In this document: positions 27,715-37,621 of the stretch, in pieces
Position numbering within the stretch: position 1 is the first letter of the stretch
Layout: each line of letters begins with the position of its first letter
Source of the DNA: Bacteroidota bacterium
Lineage (GTDB): Bacteria > Bacteroidota > Bacteroidia > J057 > JADKCL01
NCBI GenBank assembly: GCA_016718825.1
Contig: JADKCL010000015.1
Coordinates: forward strand, 92,147-156,146
Direction: 5' to 3'
DNA: 64,000 bases
Notes under the pieces: generated by a model
Told to the model about the DNA's origin: nothing
The model's database searches: none
Seen by the model: the letters and a program-made list of their open reading frames with translations, nothing else
Program-made: the position numbers and the translations under genes

Positions 27715-29119
27715 TCAAACCTGCTGAATGGCCTTTTCCATTCTGCGTTTCGCCAAAATTGTCGCGGGCCCAAACCAAAAGCGTTTCATGGATCCGCGTT
27801 CGCGCGCTTGTGCAAGCCTGAAGCGCTTGTGGATGTACCTGTGCAGGCGCTTGTAAAATTCCGGCGAATAGGTATTCTTGAACATCAAAGCCAATTCGTC
27901 GCTGTCCGTCCAGTTGGATTTTGTGCCGAGTTCCGCCTTTACCTTTTCGTAGAATCCCGTTCCCGGTAATGGATAGGAGACCGAGACGCCGATGTCGTCA
28001 GGCATCAGTTCAAACAGCATGTCAATCGTCGCCTGAATGTCTTCCCAAGTTTCGCCGAGGTATCCGAATTGCAGAAAAAATGCAGCCCGAATGCCGTGTT
28101 TTTTGAGCAATGTCCGCGCTTCCTTGATTTGGGCAATGGTAATGCCTTTGTCCATTGCGTCCAAAATGCGCTGCGAACCAGATTCGGCGCCGATCCAAAC
28201 TTCCTCGCAACCTGCCCGTGCAAGCGCTGCTACCGTGTCGCCATCGAGCAGTAAATCCGCGCGGGATTGAATTTTAAACTTGATTTTGAGGCCACGGCGC
28301 TCGACTTCATCCGCAAATTGTTGCACCCAACCGGGTTTTAGTCCGAAAATATCATCGCCAAACCAGATGTGTTCCGCACCGTAATTTTTGACCAACCATT
28401 CCAATTCTGCCGCTTTGCCTTCGGGGCTATGGCTGTTGTAGCGGTTTCCGTAGATCGGTTTTGCGCACCAGTTGCATTTGTAGGGGCATCCGCGCGTGGT
28501 CGCCATGTTGATGCTGAAGCGGCCGTGCTTTTTCCAAGCTTGCTGATAGGGCGCGACATCGATCAAGTCCCAAGCAGGGGAGGGGAGGCTGTCCAAATCC
28601 CGAATCACCGGACGTTTGGCCGTGAGAATGGTCTTTCCGTTTTCGCGGAATGCCAATCCGAGCAAGTCGCCATAACTGCGGTCTCCCTGCTCCACCTTTT
28701 TTGCAAGCTCCAACAACGCCGCTTCGCCTTCGCCTAAAATGACGGCGTCCGCGCCGTGGTCGAGGTATTTTTCATAATGATCGGTACTGTCGCTGCTGCA
28801 AAGACAACCGTCGCGCCGGCTGCTTTGGCCATTCGACTCATTTCGAATGCGGCCTCACGCATATTGGTGAGGCACATTTGGTGAGGTAATTGAAGCCGTC
28901 GTCGTAAATGACAAACAAATCCGGTTTCTGCGCAGTCAGCATTGGAGCAAGCGAATCCGCCCCGGCTGCAAACATCACATCGTGCAAGGCGACTTCCCAG
29001 CCGGCTTCCCGCAAAACTGCAGCGGCATAAATGGTCCCCAACGGCGGATAAGGCATCGATTGCCGCCATTGTTTGGGGTCAAATTGCATGAAATAACTAT
29101 GGGAAAACAAGGCTTTCAT
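27715..29119 (-). pseudogene. B12-binding-domain radical SAM protein, two frame breaks near 28793 and 28878
   Basis: Paralogue of 9736-11139: MPYPPLGTIYAAAVLREAG, then the CxxxCxxC cluster in TRGCPYKCNWCAKPIYG and VWIGAESGSQRILDAMDK. The N-terminal frame (start ATG 29119, MKALFSHSYF) ends after FNYLTK. CLTNMREAAFEM lies in a second frame, and DSTDHYEKYLDHGADAVILG plus the rest in a third. Adding one A to the run coding LTK-M (T3 at 28877-28879, plus strand) and one A in GCAGCAGC (near 28793) gives a continuous ~470-residue protein. It has no DxHxxG motif. The start overlaps the nucleotidyltransferase stop (ATGA at 29116-29119). The substrate is unknown. Confidence 0.82.
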
Positions 29120-30090
29120 GCGGGTGCTGTAGCGTCCAAAGGCAGTTTAGCGCCAATTTTTTGTTCGAGTTCCTGTTGTTTCGTCTGGAGTTTCCCGATC
29201 ACGCGGTCTTGAAATGCACTCGGATGATGTTTGCTCACATATTTCCGGCTGCGCATGGCGACTTCGAAGCGCTGTTGTTCCAAATGCGTGAATTTTTTCT
29301 GCCAGCGGCCCATCGTGAGGCGCATAAAACGCGCATCCAAGGCTTCGCCAAGGCGGCCGTTCAGCAACCATTCGCCCAAACGCTTCATGGGTCCTCGTTT
29401 GATTTCTTCACATTGTTCGAGGCAGCGCAGCCCATGGTGGGGATAAAAATTGTCGGCCCAAGTATTGGCCGCGCGGAATTTCTTGTACAAATCGGGATTG
29501 TGTGTGGGAAGGAGGAAGGCGACCTCGGTTGCTGTGAAGATGTTTTTGTCCTCAATTTCCAGGTGATCTGTGTCAATGAAGTAATTAAGACAGAATTCTT
29601 TGTGGGAATTGAAGAGGAATAGCTTTTTGTAGGCGATCAGCAAAGTCCGTGCGACCCAGAGCCGGCCGGGTTGCGTGATGACAAAAAAGTCGATGTCGCT
29701 GCCATCTTCCATGTAGTTTTTGGAGAGCGAGCCGGAAATCATGACGGCTTCCACAAATGGAAATGCGGCAACGAAGCTGCTTCGTTGGAAGGCGCGTTGC
29801 AGCCGTTTTGCAGCAAGGTCATTTCCGCGTTGCCTGCGATCGGCGTAAACAGGTGTTTCTGGAATTTGGTAGAATTCGCCGTACCGATGAATCAATTTGC
29901 GGACTGTCAATTGCTCGAGTGCCTTGGCAATCGCCTCGGGTTCTGCGTCGCGGTTCGGATGCAATTTGCGGAGCTCTTGTGCCGTGAGCGGGTATTGGAA
30001 AATATCAAAATACAGGAGATTCTTCAGCACACCTGCTTCCGCAAGAGACAGTTGCAATGACAAATTTGCGGGAAGTTGCTCCGAATTCAT
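29116..30090 (-). CDS. Nucleotidyltransferase-domain protein
   Basis: 324 residues. A winged-helix-like N-terminus (FDIFQYPLTAQELRKLHPN) is followed by a Pol-beta-type nucleotidyltransferase core: GSLSKNYMEDGSDIDFFVI has the GSxxxx(9)DxD metal-binding pattern. The C-terminal half (AANTWADNFYPHHGLRC and a Lys/Gln-rich helix) has no domain I can name. It is coupled to the following radical SAM gene by an ATGA overlap and lies just downstream of the O-antigen-ligase-like gene. A role in activating a lipid or sugar for the modification step is plausible but inferred only from context. Confidence 0.8.
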   Translation of the reverse strand: MNSEQLPANLSLQLSLAEAGVLKNLLYFDIFQYPLTAQELRKLHPNRDAEPEAIAKALEQLTVRKLIHRYGEFYQIPETPVYADRRQRGNDLAAKRLQRAFQRSSFVAAFPFVEAVMISGSLSKNYMEDGSDIDFFVITQPGRLWVARTLLIAYKKLFLFNSHKEFCLNYFIDTDHLEIEDKNIFTATEVAFLLPTHNPDLYKKFRAANTWADNFYPHHGLRCLEQCEEIKRGPMKRLGEWLLNGRLGEALDARFMRLTMGRWQKKFTHLEQQRFEVAMRSRKYVSKHHPSAFQDRVIGKLQTKQQELEQKIGAKLPLDATAPA

Positions 30091-30243
30091 TCCTTGACCC
30101 TGGAATACACCAAATAAGACGACACAAAATTCAGCTTTCGATCCTTGATTCTTTTGGCAATATAAGCAGCTGTAGCCAAAGAATTGCTGCTGTGCACGGT
30201 GAAGGTTGTAGTTTTTGAGGGATTCATGTTCACTTTGCCTGAC

Positions 30244-31722
30244 CTACGAGGCCAATGGATTGTTGGGGTTCAATTCCGAACCTGCCGGATTTTGGGTTGC
30301 CATATCCATTGCTGCCAACATGGCCAACATTCCCCAGATCAACACTGCTGCCTTGTCGATGTCGATAAAGTCATTGACAAAACCATGGAAATAGTAGGTG
30401 CTGAGCCCCATCAGGATCGCCATGGTGATGCCGCGCACCTGTGGATCATGGCTGCGATACACGATCCGAAGGCCGATTTGCAGGCTGATCAAAAATAGAC
30501 CGCTGAGGAAAATCAACCCTGGAATTCCCTGTTCTGACAAAACGCCCAAATATTCGGAGTGTGCGTCACCACGGTCGCCAACCCACGAACTGATCCGTGT
30601 GATTTCGCTCAGCACTTGAAAATCCCCATAGTTGCGCTCATAGGTACCGGGACCGAATCCCATCCATGGCCGCTCCTCAAACATCCGAATGGCGCATGCC
30701 CAGCGGTTGATGCGTTCCTTGTTACTGTCATCGGTATTGACGTTCGTGACGGACGCCGCCGTGGAAAATACATCCTCCCCGGAGACATTTTCGTTTTGCT
30801 GGAAACGTAACACAATCGCATCCCTCCCAAACCAAGCACCTACTGCAACGATCACGAGGGCCATGGCGATGAATCGGAATCGAATTTTCAGGCGCATCAA
30901 GGCATAAAATCCACCGATGACGAAGATTCCCATCCAAGCCGCACGCGAAAAGCTGAGCAACATGGCAACAAGTACAAGTGCAAAAACAGGCCAAGCCCAA
31001 TTGATCCCTCCGGTACGCATTTGCAGACGGTCGCGCAAGGCAATCCAGCCTGCCAAGGGCAAAATCATGGCCAAGCAAGCACCAAACACAGTATGGTCAT
31101 CGTAAAACGGTTCGGCCATTACGGGTGAGAACGAACGGCTGAGTCCATACTGCGATAGGTGGAAAATTGCCCAGGCCATGACGGGAACCAAGCCCCAGAG
31201 ATAAGCTTTGAAGAACACAATTCGACGCTCCGGATCGAAAAACATGCTCCCAAACCCGATATAATACACCATGATGTAGGCGCTGCGGGAAATGAGAAAT
31301 TTTAGGGAAATCTGCGAATATGAACTGTTTAGCATGCTGATGAAGGCCCAAACCAGATGCAAAAGAATCACAATACCGATGGGATGCATCAACAAGGGCC
31401 AAGGATTGATCTGTTTGCGCAGGATCATCATGGTAATGCCTACCGCTGCCAAGACCAGCAATGCTTCGCCAGGTAATGCAGCACCAAATCCGCCGCCAAT
31501 GTCCGTGATGCTCACAGAAAAGGGCACTGTAAACAACATCCCCACTAAAAACCCTTCAAAATGGCGCGCAGCCATCAGCAATGCCAGAAGTCCGAGTGGA
31601 ATCAGTGGCAACATGCTCGGGGAATGCGGATAATTCCTCCAATATAGGCCAACGCTCAGTCCAAGCCAAGCCAAGCAGGCCAAAGGGACAACCCATGGAC
31701 TTGACTTCGCATTCGGAGACAT
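30244..31722 (-). CDS. O-antigen ligase/polymerase-like membrane protein (Wzy_C family)
   Basis: 492 residues with about 11-12 transmembrane segments and a large periplasmic loop. The loop carries the family signature: PWMGFGPGTYERNYGDF followed by HSEYLGVLSEQGIPGL. The family polymerises O-antigen or capsule units or ligates them to an acceptor in the inner membrane. Its start overlaps the stop of the Wzz-like gene by one base (TGATG), the normal pairing of a polymerase and a chain-length regulator. This makes polymerase the better reading than ligase, but sequence alone cannot separate them. Confidence 0.85.
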   Translation of the reverse strand: MSPNAKSSPWVVPLACLAWLGLSVGLYWRNYPHSPSMLPLIPLGLLALLMAARHFEGFLVGMLFTVPFSVSITDIGGGFGAALPGEALLVLAAVGITMMILRKQINPWPLLMHPIGIVILLHLVWAFISMLNSSYSQISLKFLISRSAYIMVYYIGFGSMFFDPERRIVFFKAYLWGLVPVMAWAIFHLSQYGLSRSFSPVMAEPFYDDHTVFGACLAMILPLAGWIALRDRLQMRTGGINWAWPVFALVLVAMLLSFSRAAWMGIFVIGGFYALMRLKIRFRFIAMALVIVAVGAWFGRDAIVLRFQQNENVSGEDVFSTAASVTNVNTDDSNKERINRWACAIRMFEERPWMGFGPGTYERNYGDFQVLSEITRISSWVGDRGDAHSEYLGVLSEQGIPGLIFLSGLFLISLQIGLRIVYRSHDPQVRGITMAILMGLSTYYFHGFVNDFIDIDKAAVLIWGMLAMLAAMDMATQNPAGSELNPNNPLAS

Positions 31723-33011
31723 CAGCTTTCGCCCCCTTTGCGCCGATCGAGGAAGGAAAACAAAAGAAGACCGAAGAAAAAGGCTCCAAATCCGCCAAGC
31801 GCGAGGTTTACGAGTGTATGCGGATAGATCTTTTTATGGCTTGCCTTGCCACTGCTGACCACGATCGCCGCCGGAACGGGATCGAGGTAATTGCTCAAAG
31901 CCCTTTGGTATTTGGCATTCAATTCCTGGGTTTGGAGTTGGTCCCAGCGATAATCGTCTTCCAAGCGGTTGATGCGCCGGGATTCCAAATTGGGATCAAT
32001 CATCGTTTGGTAGGACTGAAGTTCTTCACTCGCTGTCTGATTGAGGTCCGTTTCCAATTCCAACTGACCTTCCAACTGCAGATAGCGTTTGTTGATGGTG
32101 CTCAGGCGCTCCAAGTCGGTAGCAAAGTTGTCGACCCGCAATTTGGCACCTGCTTGGAGGGCACGGTGGTTTTGAAATGTCGAATCGGAGGCTGTTCCGC
32201 TTTTTTCCAATACTGCCAAGATTCCGGATTCTTGAAGGTAGTTGGCGCGCGCCTCGGCAAGGTGCTCGTTCAGGACATTGATTTGATAGCTGAAGTCATA
32301 GATATTGTACTTGCGGCGAAGGTTGTCCAAACTGTCGCGCAGGCTTTGTATCCGCTTTTGTTGGGCGACAACTTGCTCGCGGAGCTTGGTTTTCGTTTCA
32401 TTCACCGTGGAGTTTTCGATCCCGATGATGCTGTCATTCATGAGATGGACTTTTCCAAGCCTGCGTTGGTACTCCTTTTCGATAATTTCCAAGGATGATC
32501 TCGCGGCATTTTTGACAATGTCGGCGTTGAGTACGTTGACGAGTCGCGCCGCATCATTGGCTACCAGGGCACAAAATTCAGGGTCGGCATCGACCACTGA
32601 AATCCCGACGGAGACATATTTGTTTTTGTGGAAGGTGATTCGATCCTTGGTCATCTGCAACAATTGGTCATACCAATCGACGCGGGATTTGTCAATTTCG
32701 TAATGCGCTGCCAGATGGAATTTGGCCTCCAAGGAGTCCAAGAGGGTATTGGAGCTGAGCAACTGCATTAGCCGCTCGGCCTGAATTTCATGTCCAAAAG
32801 AGAAATCCTCCAATTGCTTTTCCCGCGAATTGGAATTGCTCGGGTACATGATGACCGAAGACTCATACAATGGCGTAACCACTTTGCTGAAGATGAACGC
32901 CGTCAGCAATCCTGCGGCAGCGAATGCAATCAGCTCAAGATAGCGCCGTGCTATCAGATCCATCATCGGCAGGAAATCAATGCTCTTCCCTGTTTTGTTG
33001 TTCTCCGACAT
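31722..33011 (-). CDS. Wzz-type polysaccharide chain-length determinant protein
   Basis: 429 residues with the Wzz topology: TM1 near the N-terminus (LIAFAAAGLLTAFIFSKVV), a long periplasmic coiled-coil-rich part (about residues 60-390, e.g. LREQVVAQQKRIQSLRDSLD) and TM2 near the C-terminus (ALGGFGAFFFGLLLFSFL). It controls length or export of a surface polysaccharide. No tyrosine-kinase domain (Walker A) is fused, so it is a short-type regulator. It is translationally coupled to the downstream polymerase-like gene. Confidence 0.85.
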   Translation of the reverse strand: MSENNKTGKSIDFLPMMDLIARRYLELIAFAAAGLLTAFIFSKVVTPLYESSVIMYPSNSNSREKQLEDFSFGHEIQAERLMQLLSSNTLLDSLEAKFHLAAHYEIDKSRVDWYDQLLQMTKDRITFHKNKYVSVGISVVDADPEFCALVANDAARLVNVLNADIVKNAARSSLEIIEKEYQRRLGKVHLMNDSIIGIENSTVNETKTKLREQVVAQQKRIQSLRDSLDNLRRKYNIYDFSYQINVLNEHLAEARANYLQESGILAVLEKSGTASDSTFQNHRALQAGAKLRVDNFATDLERLSTINKRYLQLEGQLELETDLNQTASEELQSYQTMIDPNLESRRINRLEDDYRWDQLQTQELNAKYQRALSNYLDPVPAAIVVSSGKASHKKIYPHTLVNLALGGFGAFFFGLLLFSFLDRRKGGES

Positions 33012-33097
33012 AACTTCGATTGAAAATCAGAAGGCCTGTACCTCGATGCCGCGATACAGGCCTCCCATTTATTTTTCAACAATTCGCCAAGGGGTAT

Positions 33098-36000
33098 TTA
33101 GCGCAGAATCATCACGGTTCCGCGTTTCTCCTCGGGGAACTCAATATCCGTGAACTTGTAATTGATCGTCCAGAAGAAGGTTCCCTCGGGCAATGGATTC
33201 CCATTGAAGTTGCCATCCCACTTGAAGTCCTTGTCATTGCTTTCGAAAAGGAACTTGCCCCAACGGTCATAGATCTTGACGGTCAGCGTTTCCATGTTCA
33301 CATAAGTGACTTGGAAGAAGTCGTTGAGACCATCCCCATTGGGCGAAAACACGTTTGGAACGAAGATTCTGCCTGGACAATCGTCCCCAACATTCATTAC
33401 ATCTGAAAGTACGCAGCCATTGAACGTGACGGTCACGTAGTAGTCGCCCAATTGATTGATCTGAATGACTTGTGCATTGCTACCCGTCGACCAGGTATAG
33501 GAATCAAACCCTGCACCAGCGTCCAAGTCGATGACTTCGTCAGGGCAGATGTTCACGCTTGGACCAAGCTCGAGCGCAGGTGGCGTCAGCAATACAACTT
33601 CTGTGGAGTCCGTGAAGCGGCAACCGTCCACATCCGTTACGGTAACGTAGAAAATGCCCCCTGTCGAAGTCAAGTAATATTGATCGACATTGCCTGTTCC
33701 CCAGAGATAATCGTCCCATTGCGCGCCTGCGTCAATGAGGAAGGTTTCCCCGGCACAGAGTTGCTGCGTCGAAGGCAAGAAATCCAAGTTGCTGATTCCT
33801 GCAGCTGTTACGGTCACATCATCACTGGAAACACATCCCCAAGCATCCGTTGCCGTCACCGAATATGTGCCGGGTTGCGTCACGTTGATGAATTGGAATC
33901 CACCACCGTTGCTCCATTGATAGTTCACGTACGCTGGACCGGCCAAAAGCTGGATTTCTCCACGGTCGCAAATCTGCACGTTGGCAGGGCCGAGGTCCAC
34001 TGGATAGGTATCGCTTTGGCTGAGGAAGGTAGAACCTGTTGTGCTGCAGCCTGATGCATTGGTGACAGTGACTGAGTAGGTCCCTTCGCCACCTGCTTGA
34101 ATCGATTGGGTCGTTTGACCCGTGCTCCAGAGGTAGGTGGTGAAACCTGCGCCAGCGTCCAAGGTCGCTTGGGCACCGATACATACCGTATCCACGGCCG
34201 GCATATTCAGCACGGGCTCCGGTCCAAAAGTGATCGTCAAAGAAGCCACGGCTTCACAACCGTTGGCATCGGTCGCAGTCACCGTATAGATTCCCGTACC
34301 ATTGACGATAATCCCTTGGGTGGTTGCACCGTTGCTCCATGCATAACTGCTAAATCCACCGGTAGCAACCAATGTTTCAGGCGTGCCTAGGCAGCCTGTT
34401 GCACTGCCGGAAACCACTGCAACTGCAGCGGGGAAATTGGTGACAGTGGTGCTTGCAACGCGCTGACAACCGTTGGGGTTTGTCACGGTCACTGTATATG
34501 TGCCGGGTGTTACAACGGTGATGCTTTGGCTGTTGGCACCTGTGCTCCAGTTGTAACTTGAGAATCCAGAACCAGGATCAAGCACGGTCGATTGGCCGGC
34601 GCAGGTGTTGATCGTGGATGGCAATGCCGGTGTCGCATTGGGCAGTACCGTAACGGTAATGTCATCGACCGCGGAGCAAAGTGTACCTGGATTGGTCACC
34701 GTAACTGAATAGGTTCCACTTGTCGTCACACTGATGATCTGACCGTTTTGACCGGTGCTCCAAGTATAGGCGAATCCGGGAGGAGCTGCGAGCAAGGTAT
34801 TTTGGCCTTGGCAAATGGTCTGATTGGGGCCGAGTTCCACCGTAGGCAGTGGAGATTCGGTCACTTGAATGCTGTCAGGCCATTCGCAACCGTTGATATC
34901 GGTCACGGTGACGTGATAAAATCCGCTGGAATTGACCGTATTGGTCTGCGTGGTGACGCCATTGCTCCAATAATAGGCCGCAATATTCGGACCAGTACCT
35001 GCGTCCAATGTAATACTGCTGCCTTGGCAGAAGAAGTTGGCAGGGGCCGTGACGCCAAATCCAAGCGGGGCATTAAAGTCAACCACGTTGGTGGAGGTCG
35101 CGCCGACGCATCCGTTACCATCGGTTACGGTGACCGAATAAGGGCCAACGTTAGATGTGATCAGCAGTTGGTTGATGGATCCTGTGCTCCAAACGTAGTT
35201 GGGCCATCCTGCTCCAGGGTTCAACACGACGTCGCTGCCGGGGCATTTTCCGACGATCGGAGCCAAAATCGGCACGGGAAGGGTGTCCACATTCACGACA
35301 ATGGTGTCGCGGTTGGTGCAACTGTTGCCGTCCGTAACAGTGACGGAAAAAGTTCCTGATGCCGATGTTGCAATGCTTTGGCTGATGGCACCGGTGCTCC
35401 AAGCATAGTTGGGATACACGTTGGCGACCGTCAGTGGCAGCGCCTGCCCAAGGCATATACTCGTATCAGGTCCCAGATTGACCGTTGGAATCGTATGATT
35501 GAAAAGGTTCATGGTGTCCCGACCGAGGCAACCAAAAATGTCGGTCACCACTGCGAGGTATTGGCCAGGGTTGGTGACGCTCACCGTTTGTGTAAATGAA
35601 CCGGTGTTCCAGAAATAAATGGAGAACCCTGAGCCTGCATCGAGCGGAACGGCCGTTCCCGGGCATACCGTCACGTCAGGTCCGAGGTTGACAATCGGTC
35701 CCGGATTGACGGTGACGATGGTCGAATCTTGGCTTTGGCAACCGAGGGCATCGGTGACTGTGAGCGTGTAAGTCGTCGTTGTCGGAGGAAATGCCGTCGT
35801 TGCAGCCGTATTGGTGCTCGTCAAAAAGGTTGTCGGCGTCCACGAATAGCTGTAAGGGCCTTGGCCACCCGAGGCGCCTGTTTGTGGCAATTGTGCGCCG
35901 ATGTTCACGCCCAAACCGGAGCAAACCGAGGCGTTCGGGCCTGCATTGGCCACGACGACCAAGGCAGGGTTTTCTGAAACTTGCAGGGTAAAGGTTCCTT

Positions 36001-37012
36001 GGGCTGCAGCGCGGCCTTCTACGACAATGTAGTAAATGCCTGGCTGACAAATAGGTACGGATACTTGTGAACCGTTTCCGCAGAATCCGGAGTTGCTGAA
36101 CAATTGTGTACAACCGCTGTTCAGAACGTAAACATCCGAAGGCATCGATCCGGCGCCGCAGGTATTGACCACCAAACCAATGGGTTGGGTGATGTTGATT
36201 TGATACGTAACGTCATTACCGGACACAAATGCATGGCTACTGCTGTAGCATTCGTTGCTGTTGAAGTGCGTGATGGTGGTAAAGCCGGGAGCAACGCCAC
36301 CCAAATCAATCGCGTTTGCACACCCGTCACCGCGTGTGTACCGCCAGAAGGTTTCAAGGGTAGGATGATAAACATCGTTGGCACAAGCTCCATTTTGCTG
36401 GCCATGATTGTACCATTGACAAGGTGGTCCCAATCTGTAGTTCAAGGTGGTGTAAGGAGTCGTGGTTCCACTGTTGCAGCGCAGGTCATCGTCATCAATT
36501 GCACCTAAACAAAGTCCAAAGAGAAAACCACCGCAGCAAAAGCCTACATCATAGGCGCAACGTGAGCCGCCGCATCCGATACCGAGCAATTGGTCCGGAC
36601 TTTCGTCTTCCCAAGTGTCCAAGCGCACTTCAAGTCCGCCACCGACTGCTGGTGTGGGTGTGGTGAAATTGTAGAATACCGCGTTCCAGACGTTGAGTGG
36701 TGGAGTGTAATCTTCCAGCAATCCGTTTCCGGAGCAGGACAAACCGGGAATGGTGCCTTGAACCCAAGATACGCCATTGGTGACCGGTTCGCGGCCCCAG
36801 ATATTGTAGCTGAGGTCATCAGGAGTGCCGACAATTCCAAAAAAGGCCGCATCCGTTTCCGGAAATGAAATGTTGAACTGCCTCAACCTTCCTTGGAGCT
36901 GGATAGGACCGTCGTTGAATACTTGTCCCCACGCAATACTCCCTCCGAGGGAGGACCAAAGAATAAAAGCAACAAGTCCAAGCCTAAAGAAATAAGCGCA
37001 CTTTCTCATCAT
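33098..37012 (-). CDS. Giant T9SS-secreted repeat protein with type B sorting domain (gliding motility-associated C-terminal)
   Basis: 1304 residues. The signal peptide is LGLVAFILWSSLGGSIAWGQ. The N-terminal ~350 residues hold a Bacteroidota adhesin-type domain and a PPC-like domain (YQINITQPIGLVVNTC). Then come twelve ~70-residue repeats, each with the pattern LGPxxxIC..G..LDAG.GFxxYxWSTG..TQSIxVxxxGxYxVTVTDxxGC. The C-terminus (FVPNVFSPNGDGLNDFF, IYDRWGKFLFES, WDGNFNGNPLPEGTFFW) is the T9SS type B domain (TIGR04131 type). It should be exported by T9SS and act as a surface adhesin or filament. It lies directly upstream of the Wzz-like gene on the same strand. Confidence 0.92.
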   Translation of the reverse strand: MMRKCAYFFRLGLVAFILWSSLGGSIAWGQVFNDGPIQLQGRLRQFNISFPETDAAFFGIVGTPDDLSYNIWGREPVTNGVSWVQGTIPGLSCSGNGLLEDYTPPLNVWNAVFYNFTTPTPAVGGGLEVRLDTWEDESPDQLLGIGCGGSRCAYDVGFCCGGFLFGLCLGAIDDDDLRCNSGTTTPYTTLNYRLGPPCQWYNHGQQNGACANDVYHPTLETFWRYTRGDGCANAIDLGGVAPGFTTITHFNSNECYSSSHAFVSGNDVTYQINITQPIGLVVNTCGAGSMPSDVYVLNSGCTQLFSNSGFCGNGSQVSVPICQPGIYYIVVEGRAAAQGTFTLQVSENPALVVVANAGPNASVCSGLGVNIGAQLPQTGASGGQGPYSYSWTPTTFLTSTNTAATTAFPPTTTTYTLTVTDALGCQSQDSTIVTVNPGPIVNLGPDVTVCPGTAVPLDAGSGFSIYFWNTGSFTQTVSVTNPGQYLAVVTDIFGCLGRDTMNLFNHTIPTVNLGPDTSICLGQALPLTVANVYPNYAWSTGAISQSIATSASGTFSVTVTDGNSCTNRDTIVVNVDTLPVPILAPIVGKCPGSDVVLNPGAGWPNYVWSTGSINQLLITSNVGPYSVTVTDGNGCVGATSTNVVDFNAPLGFGVTAPANFFCQGSSITLDAGTGPNIAAYYWSNGVTTQTNTVNSSGFYHVTVTDINGCEWPDSIQVTESPLPTVELGPNQTICQGQNTLLAAPPGFAYTWSTGQNGQIISVTTSGTYSVTVTNPGTLCSAVDDITVTVLPNATPALPSTINTCAGQSTVLDPGSGFSSYNWSTGANSQSITVVTPGTYTVTVTNPNGCQRVASTTVTNFPAAVAVVSGSATGCLGTPETLVATGGFSSYAWSNGATTQGIIVNGTGIYTVTATDANGCEAVASLTITFGPEPVLNMPAVDTVCIGAQATLDAGAGFTTYLWSTGQTTQSIQAGGEGTYSVTVTNASGCSTTGSTFLSQSDTYPVDLGPANVQICDRGEIQLLAGPAYVNYQWSNGGGFQFINVTQPGTYSVTATDAWGCVSSDDVTVTAAGISNLDFLPSTQQLCAGETFLIDAGAQWDDYLWGTGNVDQYYLTSTGGIFYVTVTDVDGCRFTDSTEVVLLTPPALELGPSVNICPDEVIDLDAGAGFDSYTWSTGSNAQVIQINQLGDYYVTVTFNGCVLSDVMNVGDDCPGRIFVPNVFSPNGDGLNDFFQVTYVNMETLTVKIYDRWGKFLFESNDKDFKWDGNFNGNPLPEGTFFWTINYKFTDIEFPEEKRGTVMILR

Positions 37013-37082
37013 AATTCACAGCAATAGATTGCAATCCGAGCTAAAGATAACTATCACATTCGCCCTCTCCAAAAATGAAGGC

Positions 37083-37478
37083 CTATTTTTTGAGTTTCAT
37101 CATGCTCACCTTGGTCGGAATACCATCGATATTCGCCGAAATCACAAGTCTGGATTCGGTGAGTGTATCGAGATGGTAGGCTTCTTCGGCTTGCGTAACC
37201 AATGAAACGTAAATCAATGAATCTCCTCTTTGAAGGTATTTACTGGTAAGCGTATCCTGATTGCTGTTGGATGTACCCTGTCCAAACACAGTCCCGTTTT
37301 CACGGAATTCATACTCCGTGCCCTTGAAACCACGTCCGCCGATGATCATACCGCCGCGGTTGATATGGAAGACCTTCCATTTTCCAACAATCAAGTTCTG
37401 TTTTTCGGCTTTGCAGCCAAATGACAGGATCATCGTCAGCACGACGAGGGATCCAAACAAGCTTCTTCCTTTCAACAT
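37083..37478 (-). CDS. Small lipoprotein, lipocalin-like
   Basis: 131 residues from ATG 37478, chosen because it gives a lipoprotein signal (LVVLTMILSFGC, Cys lipobox at about residue 22); the frame is open to 37583 without signal features. The mature part has GKWKVFHINRGG and YEFRENGTVFGQG, the pattern of small Bacteroidota lipocalin-like proteins that begin with GxWx. It is likely attached to the outer or inner membrane. Function is unknown; it stands between two large secreted-protein genes. Confidence 0.7.
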   Translation of the reverse strand: MLKGRSLFGSLVVLTMILSFGCKAEKQNLIVGKWKVFHINRGGMIIGGRGFKGTEYEFRENGTVFGQGTSNSNQDTLTSKYLQRGDSLIYVSLVTQAEEAYHLDTLTESRLVISANIDGIPTKVSMMKLKK

Positions 37479-37621
37479 TCTCCGAGAGATTTTCAGTATT
37501 CGACCAAATTTCCAGCCAAAATACCAATCAAAGCTTTGCTTTCGTAAAATTTTATCAACCAAATGCTTGTCCATATTGGCCAAACGCGGGTCGAATGAAG
37601 GCTTTGCAATGCGATTCCCGG

